64,000 nt of DNA from Melastoma dodecandrum (GCA_029817715.1 JARUPY010000290.1:2666001-2730000); one strand, 5' to 3'. Positions 1-11,660 are shown, numbered from the stretch's first letter. Translations and numbers: made by a program. The notes: generated by a model from the letters alone, not told the origin.

Positions 1-610
1 ACTGATTTACAGTCATCCATTCCTGCCCTGTGAATAAGGTCTTTGATGTACTTTTCCTGCGTCAAATGTAGGCTCGAACCTTGTCTCACCACCTGAAAGC
101 CGAGAAGCTCAGATCTCCCAAATCTTTGAGTGCAAATTCAGTATTTAGCCGAGGAAGTAGACTAGCTATCTCAAGTTGGTCAGACCCGGTGACGATGATA
201 TCGTCAACATAGACAAGTATAATGACTACCCCTGAAGACGAGTGTCTATAGAACAGTGAAGCATCTGACTGGGCATTAGAATAGCCCCAATTGAAAAGAC
301 AGCCACTCAGTTTAATGTACCATGCACGAGGGCTTTGCTTGAGACCATATAGTGCCTTTTTCAGCTTACAGACATGATGAGGATATTGAGAATCTAAGCA
401 CCCTGGTGGTTGTTGCATATACACCGTCTCCTGAAGCTCCCCATTCAGGAAAGCGTTATGAACATCAAGCTGTGTGAGTTTCCAGCTGTGTGAGACAGTT
501 AGGCACAAGACTACCTTGATTATTTGATGCTTAACCACAGGGCTGAAGGTTTCTGTACAGTCCAAGCCAGCCGTTTGATGAAAGCCTTTCACAACTTCAG
601 CTAAATTCAC
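1..610 (-). pseudogene. copia reverse transcriptase fragment
   Basis: The frame 610-86 on the minus strand is an almost continuous RT palm: KGFHQTAGLDCTETFSPVVK, LTQLDVHNAFLNGEL, KLKKALYGLKQSPRAW and the catalytic YVDDIIVTGSD. These are canonical RVT_2 motifs in the correct order. The frame shifts after 'LKDLGDL' near 105 and continues to the window edge. The catalytic aspartates are present but the surrounding polyprotein is disrupted. Confidence 0.92.
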
Positions 611-1114
611 GGGTTCTGAACGTATAGTTTTAGATAATGGTAAAAGATCAAAGTTTGAATATGAGGTGGTGGATTTTAACGGTTAGCTTGTAGTAGTAAG
701 AATGATTTTTTGTTTGAACACTCCTTCCTTGGATCTGGTAATCAAGGGATGAATGTTGGTCTCACCCTGTGCGACAACTCTTGGTGATTGTTCTGTTATG
801 GTAGGAGCTAGCCGGTGAGACGAAATGATATGTGTAGAAGACGAGTGTGTTATGGGAGAGAGAGACAGTGGCACGGATGAAGGTGACTTTTGAGAGTGTG
901 AACTGGACAATAATACTAGCAAAGTAGGATTCAAGATAAAAGGAAGGGTAGGAGATTGAATGGAAGGACTGACATAAGCATCTTTGGAGGGAAATACCGT
1001 TTCAACAAACCGAACATAACGAGATATGTACATCCTATTGGATTCCCTGTCATAACATATATATCCCTTATGAAAAGAACTCTTGCCCAGAAAGACACAA
1101 GGCTTAGACCTAGG

Positions 1115-1700
1115 CTATAGTTTGTGGGAGTTGTATGGTTGAAGAAGAGGAAAACACTGACAACCAAACACTCGAAAAAGAGAATAGTCTGGAACCGTAC
1201 AGTAGAGTAACTCAGTTGGAGTTTTGAACACGAGGACCTTGGACGGGAGGAGATTGATTAAAGGAACTGCTGTAGTAAAGGCATAAGGCCAAAATGACAC
1301 TGGAACCACATATTGTTATAATAGAGACAAACAACCTCAACAATGTGTCTATTTTTCCTTTCAACTCTCCCATTCTGTTGGGGTGTGTAGGGACAAGATG
1401 CCTGATGAATAATGCCGTGTTGTGCGAGATACTTGTGGATAGAGCGGTACTTTCCACCCCAATCTGACCTCACCTTTCTAATAGGAACATGGAATTGGGT
1501 TTGGACCATTTGGTGAAACTATTGAAATTCAGTAGAGACCTGAGACTTGGAGTGGAGTAGATATAACCAAGTAAAACGAGTAGCATCATCAATAAACCGA
1601 GCAAAATATCTTGCACCAATTATGGATGGAACAGGGGAAGGACCCCATACATTTGTATGAATCAAGTCAAACGAGGACACAGAGTTGCTTTCAGAGATAG
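1115..1700 (-). pseudogene. copia integrase core fragment
   Basis: The minus-strand frame ending at 1258 contains RSDWGGKYRSIHKYLAQHG, then HQASCPYTPQQNGRVERKN. This is the conserved rve integrase core of copia elements (second catalytic Asp region and the QQNGxxERKN block with the catalytic Glu). A further frame at 1115-1309 continues with the C-terminal part (LFRVFGCQCFPLL). The frame changes between these blocks, so the integrase is broken. Confidence 0.85.
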
Positions 1701-2039
1701 GAAGATGTTTTTAGACAGCAAAGGAGGTCTAAGTACAAGCTGGTATTACTCTGTGAAGTATCTCATTACTAGGATGTCCTAAGCGACGATGCCATGTAAG
1801 CTGATCTGCTTTTGTGACCTTTGTAAGAGAAATAGTCGGAGAGAACGAAGACAAGGACATAACTATGATGCTGTTAGGAGGAGGGTGATGAAGTTGAGCA
1901 GAAAATTGGTAAAGACCGTGATGTGCTGGTCCCTACAGCACGATCCTGGTTGTCTTCTTGTCCTTAACATAAAACATGTCAGAGTGGAATTCTATAAAGA
2001 CATTGTTGTCAGACATAATTGAGAGACACTGACTAAGCG

Positions 2040-2250
2040 TTGAGAGAGTGTAGGAGTGTGAAGAATATGATTTAGACGAAGAGACATGGAACAAGAGGTA
2101 GAAGGCAGAGAGGTATTACCAACGTTAGCAATTTGTAACTGATTGTCGTTTCCAATCATAATAGAAGACTCACCCTAATAAGGTGTTGCTGCAGGAAGAT
2201 CAGAGAGATGTGGAGTAACATGGTGAGTTGCCCCTGAATCCATGAGCCAG
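2040..2250 (-). pseudogene. copia aspartic protease fragment
   Basis: Minus-strand translation near 2221-2245 gives WLMDSGATHHVT, the D-S-G active-site motif of copia proteases followed by the usual zinc-finger-like histidines. A little further on is ESSIMIGNDNQLQIANVG, typical of the protease core, after an in-frame stop. The protease would cleave the gag-pol polyprotein; here it is inactive by interruption. Confidence 0.7.
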
Positions 2251-2549
2251 GCAGAAGCGTTGGTAGATGGGTGAAGGTCTGCTGGAGGTGGGTTAGATTG
2301 AACTGGATGGGAATAAGATTCAGGGAGATAAGGATGCATCTAAAGGCTGATGAAATGTGTTTGTGGAGTCGGAGGGAAAGAGGACATTTGGTAGAAGCAA
2401 GTTTGGGCAGTATGACCAAGTTTGTAACATATTTGATATTTTGGCTTTGGTCTCATGTAGGATCTGTCACCCCAGCGTGGAGCAGGGGACTGAAGGTAAG
2501 GTCTAGTGGGAGGTTGACCAAGGACACTAGGTTGGTAGTGGCCTGAGTG

Positions 2550-3465
2550 CTAAGGTATAGAAAAGTCTAGCTTAGGTGGTCTCTGTGATGGGGTTGCTCT
2601 TGGGAAAGCAGAGGAAGTAAAAACAAGGGCAGGTCTGGGATGTCGAGGTTGATACATGGCATGTCTAGGCTGCTGGAAAGTTCCTGCACCAGTAGAAGCA
2701 ACAGGGTATTGTACCTGCGGCGGAACAGGATCAGGAACTTGGCGCTTTTCCAAACGCAGGTCAAAGTTGAGTAATAGCTAATGAACTTCCTCAATGGCTG
2801 GCTGATCAGCTCGACTGTAAACCGCTGTGACCACAGGATCATACTCAGCCGGAAGCCCTTCAAGAATGTACCATAGATAGTCCCGATAATGAACCGGTTC
2901 ACCAATAACATTCAACTTATTTGCAAACAATTTTATAGTATTGAGATAGTTCTGCATGGACCGACCATCTTTCCGAACCTGCTGCATTTATATACGAAGA
3001 TTGATAATCCGGGTGGTTGAATTAGACTTGAAACGTCGTCGTAAGCTCTCCCACACCTCATGAGACGAGGCACAACCCACGACCTGACTCAGCGGTTCCG
3101 GAGTAAGTTGAAAACAGAAAGCTCATTATGGATTTATCGGTTCATTGCCACAACTTGTACTCTAGATTAACATCAACTAGTTGTTCATTCACAAATTTGT
3201 CAGGGGGTTGTGCAGCGCCAAACACAAAGTCCTCGTATCCTCCTACAATTATTGCTGCCAAGACTTGTCCCTTCCAGAGTATATAATTCCCATCATCTAG
3301 TTTGATAGTGGTCGAGAAAATACTAGCCGGAATCTGAATTGGGTTCAGAATAGATGCAGACACATAACCTGAGTTTTGTGCTCCAGAGAACAGATTTGCA
3401 GACAACCCGGTTTGGCCACCTCCGACATCTGCAGACCCAGGCATAGCCGTGTAGTTCCCGGCCAT
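2550..3465 (-). pseudogene. copia gag fragment
   Basis: The probable start is the ATG at 3465 (MAGNYTAMPGS). About 70 residues on is the typical gag N-terminal signature KLDDGNYILWKGQVL (near 3260-3310). A second block at 2778-2987 reads QNYLNTIKLFANKL and LEGLPAEYDPVV, matching the UBN2-type gag helical region of plant copia elements. The blocks lie in different frames and stops separate them, so the gag is broken. In an intact element it would form the cytoplasmic particle that packages the element RNA. Confidence 0.85.
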
Positions 3466-3502
3466 TTGTAAGTGACAGGTCCCGATCAGTCGCTTGACTG
3501 TC

Positions 3503-3514
3503 GCTATGATACAA
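3503..3514 (-). other. primer binding site-like sequence (initiator tRNA-Met)
   Basis: The minus-strand string TTGTATCATAGC resembles TGGTATCAGAGC, the usual plant copia site complementary to initiator methionine tRNA. It sits between the putative LTR end and the gag start, the expected place. Several mismatches fit an old element. Confidence 0.5.
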
Positions 3515-3516
3515 TG

Positions 3517-3776
3517 TGGAATTTTCGAGTACACTATCTATGAAGAATGCAGAAGAAGGAAGAAGAAGGCAGAGAGAAGGAGAAAGGAAAAGCAAAGAAG
3601 AAGAAGACGAGGCTGAATTTCATTCATTAAATGTTTCTCTACAAAAGCCTTTCCTTTTATAACAAAGCAGTAGTAATAAGATTCCTTCGTCGTTGGTTGT
3701 TGCATCATGTGCGTCGCTCCTTCAGCAGAGGTGTGCACTGCTCTTCTGTTTGTTATACCAGATAGACGGTATAACA
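3517..3776 (-). repeat. putative 5' LTR of the copia element
   Basis: On the minus strand the segment starts with TGTTATACC and ends in CA immediately before the primer binding site; a GGTATAACA/TGTTATACC inverted pair lies near 3749-3776. At about 260 bp it is a short LTR. The partner LTR is outside the window, so both ends are inferred from TG...CA and position only. Confidence 0.5.
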
Positions 3777-4089
3777 AACTTTATTCCCTTCGTTGGTTAC
3801 TCGAGGCTTGGGCCTGGGCGGCCATTTACTTCTCCTTCTCCACAGTCTACCTGAGCTGAACCAAGATGGGCTGAAGCCTTATCTTCGCTGAGTCCAGCAC
3901 CTCCCTTCAGTTCAATAGCTCGGAGGCTCTTTACAAGCCCGCGAGCCTCAGGCCTAGCCCCATTACATCCCCTCTGAGCCCGACTTGAGGCATGCTCCCC
4001 TGTCGGTCAAATTTCAGTTGAGGTTCAAAGGCCCGACAAGTGCACGGCTCCTGGGCTTTATTAGCCATCAACTAGGAGACCAACCTTAA

Positions 4090-4190
4090 TTTCAAATGGA
4101 GTGTGCGTGGTGGGGTTCGAACCAGGGATTATGAGAAGGTTCCAAACACCTACCACCCACCTTACGCCACTTGGGTGTCCTCGTAAGGAC
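4090..4190 (-). mobile_element. tRNA-derived SINE-like head with Pol III A and B boxes
   Basis: On the minus strand an A-box-like TGGCGTAAGGTGG (plus 4155-4171) is followed about 35 bases later by a perfect B box GGTTCGAACC (plus 4114-4123). Spacing and motifs fit an RNA polymerase III internal promoter. No cloverleaf can be closed around it, so a tRNA-derived SINE head is more likely than a tRNA gene. The 3' body and its end were not delimited. Confidence 0.45.
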
Positions 4191-4367
4191 TTCAAATACA
4201 GTTTTGCATTCGATGCTCTAGTCAATGTCTTGAGGAGTTTAAATACGTGTTTGTAAATTTTTGACAAATTCGAGATAAAACGAGCAATATGATTGACTAG
4301 AGCCATAAGACCTTCGACCTTTTTGGTTGTCTTTTACAAGGTAAAATTTGAGGGATCAAATTCAATA

Positions 4368-4540
4368 ATGTGGGGATACACACTTGGCTGTGCTTAGCGT
4401 TAGCTTGAATTTTCTTAATCTCTTTAACAATAATTTCCAGAGAATGATCATGTGGTCTTTCCTTGCACTTGTCTCACCAATCATGTCATCTACATACACT
4501 TAAATTTCTTTATGTATCAAGTCGTGAAATAGTGCTACAC
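4368..4540 (-). pseudogene. Ty3/gypsy reverse transcriptase relic
   Basis: Minus-strand translation reads ALFHDLIHKEI, a stop, VYVDDMIGETS, then LLLKRLRKFKLTLSTAKC. This is the catalytic YVDD block and following helix of Ty3/gypsy RT, distinct from the copia element to its left. Only about 57 codons are recognisable; the rest of the element was not found. An in-frame stop sits one codon before the VYVDD block. Confidence 0.8.
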
Positions 4541-4559
4541 TTTTTCTACTGTGAGTTAA

Positions 4560-5900
4560 ATCCAATGGGTGGAGTCTACACTAATGTCCAATGTTAACGA
4601 GTACGAAACCACCTTTAGAGGGATTTGATATTAGAAAATCCAAATAAACCATCTAATATTAAGTTTCTCTTAATTTTTGTCTAAAAGCATCAAGTGGGAT
4701 GCGTAACTTGGTAGTCCTCGCCTCATGGTGTATCTTTCTTTATGAATTTGGACATTGGGAAATCAATTAATCTCCATCAGGGCGAAGTCGGGTAATGCTA
4801 ATATCCCAAACTTGTCATGGTTCATCGTGGCAACGATTCCAAGGGGACACGAAATGAAATTACCTGGTCTTTAATTTTGCTACCGTCGTCGCGGTGATGA
4901 GGAAATTACGCGCGAAGTTCGTATGAAACGATTTTTATTGACAAATTTGGAAAGTTCACAATTTCAAAACTAGTCTCGGGAAAAAAAAAAGGAAAGGGTC
5001 TGGGTCCAACTAATGCTACTACTCATGTTGGTGGCAATGTTATCGGATGATCCTCTCCGTTTATATTTCTAATCAAATGAAGAGTGTTCGATTAAGATGC
5101 TCCTATTTTTAATTTAACGGTTGGAATTTTTCTTATTTCATTTTTTTTAATTATGATAAGAGTAAAATTGATATTACTATGTATAATCATTTTTTAATAC
5201 TTTTACATTTTTAAAACGTTACATTTAATTAATAACAAAACAATTCATAAACACTAAATTATAAACCCAAAATATTAAATTATAAATATTAAAAATTAAA
5301 CCAGAAATTGTAAATTTAAAATATTAAAAGTTAAACTATAAAAATTAGTTCTAAACCTTAAAAGTTAAATAATAAGTTGTTAAATATTAGACCTTATTAA
5401 ACATGAACCTTGTTATAGTAACATTCAATCATAAATATTATACCATTAAGATAAAAAAGACGAATATTAACAATTTTTATAATTTCTTTATATATTAAAA
5501 AGAAATTCATTAACTTTTTAATAGAAATATAAATCGTCGAATTAAAAAAGGGTTAATCGTAATATGAAATTGAGACTCTCCGTCTTTTATTAAATGAGAA
5601 GGATCTTAATTCAATGTTATCAGGAGGGGGAGTCATGGCATTCATGATACGTTGTGCTAAGTTTTATATAATCAAAAACTATGGGGGAATATTCGTCTTC
5701 GTCCCCGATTTCCCGAACCCAGACCCAAAACATGGTTTTGGTTAGGTATTTAATTATTTTATTGTAATAAAATAAAAATGGGAAATGATGGGGGGCCGTT
5801 TCCAATGCCGTACTACGTACGGGAGGGAGGGGTGTTTGGCAGGTCTTGTCTTTGTCCGGGGACTGTCTCCCCCCATTTAAAGAAAGAAATGGACATCAAC
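4560..5900. other. intergenic, AT-rich, no gene seen
   Basis: Nothing coding is supported. 5100-5560 is strongly AT-rich with short direct repeats of the type TTAAAATATTAAAAG. It separates the transposon relics from the gene-rich region. Confidence 0.6.
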
Positions 5901-5917
5901 CCCAAACCCTCTCACTT

Positions 5918-6010
5918 CTCCTCTCCGGGACTCATCATCATCTCTCCCTCTCCTTCCTCTCCTCAAACCCCTCTCCCTCTCCCTCTCCCTTCTTCCCTCT
6001 CTCTCTGTCG
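5918..6010 (+). promoter_or_regulatory. pyrimidine-rich 5' leader of the LEA-type gene
   Basis: A CT-rich tract with several CTCTCCCTCTCC repeats lies just upstream of the start codon at 6032. Such pyrimidine tracts are frequent in plant core promoters and 5' UTRs. No convincing TATA box was found; its role is inferred from position. Confidence 0.4.
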
Positions 6011-6031
6011 TTACTAGTCGGTTGGCTTTGT

Positions 6032-7667
6032 ATGGCCGCCGCCAGCTGGAGGAGGACCGCTGCCCTCGGGATCTCCACTTTCTTCGGGAAGCCATCCCCC
6101 TCCCTCAGGTAATTCTTTCTTCTTGGGTTGGTGGGTCTGGTCAACCGCCCTCTTCCTACTACAATTGCTCCCCCCCCCCTCCCCCGGATCATCCTACTCT
6201 TCCCTTTGCCTCTTCTTCTACTCTTCGGGGAGCTGCCCGATGTTCCTCCTTTTTGGTGCCGGAGAAAGAGTGGGAGGGAATCAAACGAATTCCTGTTCTG
6301 TTTCGGACACGTGATTGCTAAAAAAGTGAACTTTATTTGCCAGGAAGGAAAGAGAACAAAAAAAGTGTTAAAGAAACATTCCTCAGATGATAAACGAGAT
6401 TTGACGTGGAGGGGTCTTTGTCAGCTTCCCATACTAGATTATAATCGACATGCTCTTTTATTTTCTGGGTGGTTAAAGATTAGTGATGCTGGGTATTGAG
6501 CTTGATCCCTTTTCTCAAAGTGGGAGGCAATCCTGTCCCTACTGCGTTGTGGTCTGAATGTCACTTGGATTTGGTTCTCCTGGAGTTTTGTAAGGTTGAA
6601 TTGGATTCCTGGAAATCTCATACCCCCACCACTTGACCACCAAAACCTCTTTCGTTAGTGACCTGTGGGTGTCCGTTGGATTGGATTGGATCTCTCTTTT
6701 TCCTGGTGTCCCTCCCACGGGCCATGGAGTTTTTGTTACCTGACCCCCTGGAACATTCCACCTGTCCTCATATCCGACTGCTGTTTCGTTCCATCGCTGT
6801 TGGGTTTCGGATGCGGAATTGGACAGAAGGTGGTCATTCCTTATTCGTGTGTATGTATCTGTTCTGAGATACGTTGGATTGGACTTACCGTAAAAATAGT
6901 ATGAAGCAGCGGCTGCTTGTAGTTTTACAGAATTGGAAATGATAACGTGTTGCTAGATAGTAACGACGTGCTACGAAGAACTTAGCCATGAGCATAGACG
7001 TACTAGTGTCTTTTAGCAACTGGGTTTGTTGGGATTTGGTGAGTGCTTGTCCCTCCAAAACTCTTTCTTCCCCCCCAATCTCCTTGCCATCAGGACTTTG
7101 TCTTTCGATATCCGATCGATATGTTGGTTTTGCATTCATTGCTTCTGTAACTTTTGAACTCACAAGTTTCCGAATCTGGATCAAGTAATCTTTGCTGGGA
7201 GTCCTTAATTCATCGTTATTACACTAAAGTACCCTTTGCTGGTCTTTCTAGTTTGAATGACTTTGTAGGCTTATCTGTATCTTAATCACCCTCTGTAAGA
7301 CATGCATTTGTTGGTGGCGCTCGTGTTTTTCCGGCATTTCCAGTTATGCAAATACATATTGGGATGTAAGCCTCCGATGACATGCTCGTTATGCACATGC
7401 AGGAGGATAGCAACTGCTTCTGTGTATGACAAGAATCCAGACGATCACATCCGCCCTGCAGTGGTCCCTGATGAAGTGATCCAACCAGAGTCCGACAAGT
7501 ATTGGGCGCCGCACCCTCAGACTGGGGTGTTTGGGCCAGCCTCAGGCCACAAGACAACCACCCTCGAAACCAATCCTGTGAATGCTGGCGAGAGATCAGT
7601 GCTGGAGGACGCTGCCTGGTTCCGTCCAACCAGCCTCGAGGATCTGGAGAAGCCTCTCCAGTCCTAG
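6032..7667 (+). CDS. At5g17165/At3g03150-like small LEA-type protein, two exons
   Basis: Exons 6032-6108 and 7403-7667 join in frame at an AGG arginine codon across a GT-AG intron, giving 113 residues. The N-terminus MAAASWRRTAALGISTFFGK is basic and amphipathic, like an organelle presequence. The conserved second-exon core reads SVYDKNPDDHIRPAVVPD, then SDKYWAPHPQTGVFGPA, which I recognise from the small plant family annotated 'late embryogenesis abundant protein At5g17165-like'. Its molecular function is not established. The start is the first ATG in this frame after the leader with the family-like N-terminus. Longer upstream extensions of the frame are UTR. Identification rests on recalled motif similarity. 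Confidence 0.8.
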
Positions 7668-9442
7668 ACCAAAGTTGCTGGAGTGATCAATCAACTCCCT
7701 TTGACCTTTGTCACTTGATGACAAGGTCACAAACTGTCTTAATAATACAGAATCTCGAAAGCTTCTGTTGGTGTCAAACTTGTCTAGATGGATACCGTTG
7801 CTGTCATGTGTGCACGACGCATCAGGAATATCTCGTACTTCTTTGTTCCTACTGTCGTCCCAGAGTTATCTCCACGTCAGAGTGACACTCTTATGTCATG
7901 CCTTTCACATCTGAATAATTTCTCAGCATTCGTAAGATGCACAGCAGAAATGAACCACATCAAGAAGAAGAATACATCAATCAACCAACTGGAAACTTGT
8001 TTTTCATATTTCACAAACATATCGATCAGCCATCATTGCCGTCGTCTTATATCCTTGCCTCTGAATTGTAACCATCTGTGAAGAGCAGTATCCAAAGAGT
8101 TGGTTTGCATAGGACCGATGTTTCTGCACTATGCACATGTGGGCAGTTCATGTCAGAGTATAAGCAAGTACCTCGTACAGCTTGCACATTGCATGCACCT
8201 CGTACAGCTTGCACGTTGCGTGCACCTCGTACAGCTTTGGGTTGAAATACCCGAACACGTATCTGATTGGCTGCTGATGGCATGAAAAGGCGTGCTCGTT
8301 CTTCCCATCGCATAAAAAGTCCTTTTTCTTTATTTAACCTTTCCTGAAGCAGGAGCACTGCTAGGATCGGGAGAAGGCAGGTGATAAGCAGTGAGGGGTC
8401 CTTCTAGGGAACAACAGACATGTGGCATTCCAAATGCGGATTGATGGTCTGCGTGCCGAATGCCGAATTCGATACTTGGATCTCACTGCAAGTCAGATTC
8501 GTGCACTTCTCTAAGTCCCTTAGCCTCGTTACTTCTCATTTGATGAAAATGGGGGCTTTCCAATACTCTTTTACTTTATAAAGAAAGCATCCCCTCATTT
8601 GTTTCATGTCAAAAGAAGAAGAAGCAGAATACCCGATAATCGAAGACGCACCTCTCTCGATGATTCATCATTTCTTTAATCTAGTAAAAACCACGGGCAT
8701 GGCGTGGGGTGCCTTCTGCATCGCCAAAAAATGGATTGGAAACCATTGATCTTCGCCCCCACCGACTTAAATAAGCCACCAGAGCCCGGCACACGCCTCA
8801 ATCCTTTTGGACGCTGTGTTTTGCCAGAGATCAGGCATCCTATTTCTGGAATGTTCCCACAGACAATATCAGCAAGCGGCATCTTCAGCTCCACCTGTTT
8901 TTCCACTCCAATGTAAGCATACCAACTGTCTGTGCTGCCACCCTCCTCCTTGCTTTTTGTTTGCCGTGCTGATTCGAAAGACGATGCTGCACTTCCCCTC
9001 ATGCAACTCCATGTCTTCTGCAACTTCCCAAAGCTCTTTTCCTCGGCACAGAAATGTGCCCGGAATGAGTGGAAGTGCGCTGACCTGGATTGCCGACTTC
9101 CTTTTGAAACTTCACAAAAGCAAATTCATAGGATTTTTAATAATAAAAAAAACAACATAGAAACTATTCGTGCCTTAGGACATTTACGAGATTCCCTCCA
9201 CGCTCAAATCGTCTATTTCAACAAGAACTGTAAGGACATCTGCAATCATTGACCCGTTAGCGTAGCTAATACTTGATAACACATTCTCCTCAAGGAGACT
9301 TCGAATTGGAATGGTCAAGACTTGATGTCAAGCGGCGCATATAGTCTCGGAATGGAAGAACATCAAGGATTCCAGCAACACCCAAAAGTTTCTCTGAGAA
9401 CTTTCCCCTTACTGCCAAATGATACAGTGAGCTCAAACTCTC
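7668..9442. other. intergenic region between the LEA-type and VAN3-binding-like genes
   Basis: No family was recognised on either strand. A minus-strand frame at 8676-9023 and plus frames at 8704-9252 are open but show no known motif; some of this could be 5' exon or leader of the downstream gene. A short 27-bp tandem repeat lies at 8170-8240. Confidence 0.5.
8170..8240. repeat. 27-bp tandem repeat, about 2.7 units
   Basis: The string ACCTCGTACAGCTTGCAC starts at 8170, 8197 and 8224, giving a period of exactly 27 bp with one or two changes between units. The last unit is partial. The period is a multiple of three and the minus strand reads as a repeated peptide, but no gene context supports translation. 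Confidence 0.85.
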
Positions 9443-11141
9443 ATGACTCCATTCTGTCCTCTTCTTCGCACTTCCACTAGAATCTCCCAACAGAAAGGGG
9501 TTTCGCAGGACGTATTTTTGACAGAGAGATACGGGTTCTCGAAAGCGATAGAGGAGCTCCCTTCATTTTGCCGCCAATCTTTAGATGTACTCGGCAGCCC
9601 CATGAGAGCTATGCAGTACTTGTCCCACTCATGGAGTCCATCAGACTTGGATTTTCTGCATACCTCCTCTTCAAATGTAAGAAATTCGGTCACTCTCTTG
9701 AGAATTGGAGCACGTCCATTGAACGTATTTGGTATTGGTGAATTACTTACAAGTGATCTCTTGGGAATTCATCTTTGGCAGAACTTGTTTCCACTAGCTG
9801 GTAGCTTCCTTGTAGATAATCAGGAGGCAGAGACAAGCACAAGTTCCAGTGCCGAGGATCATGTACAAAAACTAGAGATGAAGGAAATGATTTGGACTTC
9901 ATTTCCATCAGCACATTCTAGCAGCGTAAATGGGATGTGGAGCCGCACTCAAAATGGGAAAAACATCTTGAAGAGAGTAATTAGTACGAAGGTAACATGG
10001 CCAAACTTCTCTAGCAACGTAACATTATTCCTTAATGCAACTGTAGCATAAGAGTCAATATAAGACCATAAGTCCGCAGCACGACGGAAAGGAATATTTG
10101 CAGTAACTAATGAATCGTGTAACGTGCGATGATTCAGTTGAGATGGAGAAACTGGTTTGGAGGAAAATCTGTAATCAGCTTTCAGGGGTCATCTAATGGA
10201 AGAAGAAAGGAGGAGATTCGCCTGTACACAGCCAGCATAGATGCTGCACTGTCTGTTGTAAGATTAGCCACCGCTATAGCATCCGTCACCGGAACAAATG
10301 ACTTGACCTGCAGAAAGGATAGCATCGTCACGATGGGCAGCGGGAATGGTATGTGCGATGTTGTTTCCACTGCAGCCACGCTAGTGGCAGCTGCATGTGC
10401 AGAAGCTGCAGCATCAGTTGGTGCACCCAGAGACCTTGTTGCTTCTGCCGTAAACTCTGGTTTTGCGGCCCAAATGCCGACTGATGTTATAGATCTCATA
10501 GTCAGCGCTGAAACATGTGAGAACATTCATGATAAGTAAACATAACATGAACAACGTGCGACAATGCCAGCATAACTGTTAACAAGTACTCCCCAGGTTT
10601 ACGAGGAGCCGCAACGCTCAGATCAAGGACGACAGTCGGATGCCATCCCCAAGAAGCTGAAGTTGTGCTGAAATCCAGAACTCCGCTGCCAGTAGTCATG
10701 CCAACGGGTAAAAAAGCACAATTCCAGGGGGTAAATAACATTGGGAAAGTGTCAGTGATCCAAGGATGAACGACTTTTGTTTCGTGCAGGGGAAAGGAAG
10801 CAGAGAGCGGTGTCCATCAAGCTCCAGAAGACGCGTCTTCTCTTAATCTTTGGAAAGAAGTACCTGGGAGCAGTCCTCGCATACAAGCAATGTAAGATTC
10901 ATAATCATTTTAACTCCACAGGCAAAAAATCATGCAACAAAAGTGTGCCATTTCGGAGTGCATGACGGTTATGATCCCGACAGACACCATTATCAGCGCG
11001 ACGGAGGGAACAAGGGAAGCCCGGGCATGTTACTGTATCGTCCTGAGGACTGACGGGGGCGACATGAAGCTGATGTTCGGAGAGGAAAACGAGTGGCGCA
11101 TCTGGACGTCGACCGTGCTTCGATTCCTATGCAACAAATAG
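9443..11141 (+). CDS. VAN3-binding-like protein: DUF828 plus plant PH-like domain, six exons
   Basis: A consistent model is 9443-9676, 9824-9976, 10186-10516, 10597-10707, 10790-10891 and 10984-11141, all with GT-AG borders and matching phases: 362 residues. Exon 1 carries MQYLSHSWSPSDLDFL, the family's MEFLSxSWS-like motif. Exon 3 has RRKEEIRLYTASIDAALSVV and STAATLVAAACAEAA. Exon 4 has LRGAATLRSR, a DUF828 (PF05703) hallmark. Exons 5-6 resemble the plant PH-like region (PF08458), ending in a W-containing helix (EWRIWTSTVLRFL). Relatives act with the ARF-GAP VAN3 in vesicle trafficking and auxin canalization. The copy is shorter and more diverged than usual. The sixth-exon acceptor was chosen by phase and start 9443 is only the first ATG, so both need transcript support. 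Confidence 0.7.
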
Positions 11142-11396
11142 TTAGACAAAATCTGCTTCCTACCAAGACCCGACAGAACTCTTGATCTCCTGGAGACATC
11201 AAACTCACAGGGGCACAGATGACTTTGTTGAGGAATTCCTCGTTCCTCCGACCAGTTATGTTTGTTTCTACTGATTTGTACAAAGTTTCGAAGCTTTGCT
11301 ACCACTGTCCAAGTCGATTTCCTATTTATATTATTTTAAATAAGAACGAGGGAAATGTCGCGTGGGGGAGTCCGGCCATGTGACCGACCTCTGGGA

Positions 11397-11560
11397 ACCG
11401 TCCACCTCGTCCCCTGTGTAGTTCCTCTGTTGCGTCCGTGGCCCGAGTGATTGAACATGAGGGAATCCCCGAGACGGCAGCCTCGAACCAGCCACTGCAC
11501 TGCCATCCTCGTGTTGTGCTTCGTGGGATGCCTCAGGGGGTCCGCCTCTTCCTCTGCCAC
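11397..11560 (-). pseudogene. type I metacaspase fragment, broken
   Basis: Minus-strand reading gives EEEADPLRHPTKHNTRMA, then WLVRGCRLGDSLMFNHSGHG, the p20 block with the catalytic histidine in SGHG. After a frame change it continues QQRNYTGDEVDG. These match plant type I metacaspases. The sequence decays after GDEVDG, and the catalytic cysteine block (DACHSG) is absent, as is the core upstream of EEEADP. Metacaspases are Arg/Lys-specific cysteine proteases involved in plant cell death; this copy cannot be active. A possible zinc finger further upstream is discussed in the findings. Confidence 0.8.
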
Positions 11561-11632
11561 GAAACATCTCTAACAGTCCAATCCAAGCGAACCAACGACG
11601 ACCCTAAACGGAAAAAAGAAGAAGACGAACAG

Positions 11633-11647
11633 GGGGGGGGGGGGGGG
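11633..11647 (+). repeat. poly-G run of about 15
   Basis: An uninterrupted guanine run lies between the two pseudogenes. It is a likely site of sequencing or assembly length error. Confidence 0.8.
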
Positions 11648-11660
11648 ACCGGGTGGCTTC

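Larger units (their letters stand above)
1..3776 (-). mobile_element. Ty1/copia LTR retrotransposon, decayed, cut by window edge
   Basis: Reading the minus strand from 3776 downwards gives LTR, primer binding site, gag, aspartic protease, integrase and reverse transcriptase, which is the Ty1/copia order (integrase before RT). The reading frames are broken many times, so the element cannot encode an intact polyprotein. The RNase H end and the 3' LTR would lie left of base 1. Family assignment is firm from gene order plus motifs (DSGA protease, QQNGRVERKN integrase, YVDD RT); lineage within copia was not resolved. Confidence 0.9.

Noticed and set aside
4114..4123. GGTTCGAACC as part of a tRNA gene
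   Set aside because: No acceptor stem or anticodon arm can be paired around it on either strand; a SINE head is the better reading.
8676..9252. Overlapping frames upstream of the VAN3-binding-like gene
   Set aside because: Could be leader or a missed exon, but no motif of DUF828 proteins was found, so they are not annotated as coding.
10182..10526. Minus-strand 114-codon open frame
   Set aside because: It is the antisense of the DUF828 exon of the VAN3-binding-like gene and shows no motif of its own.
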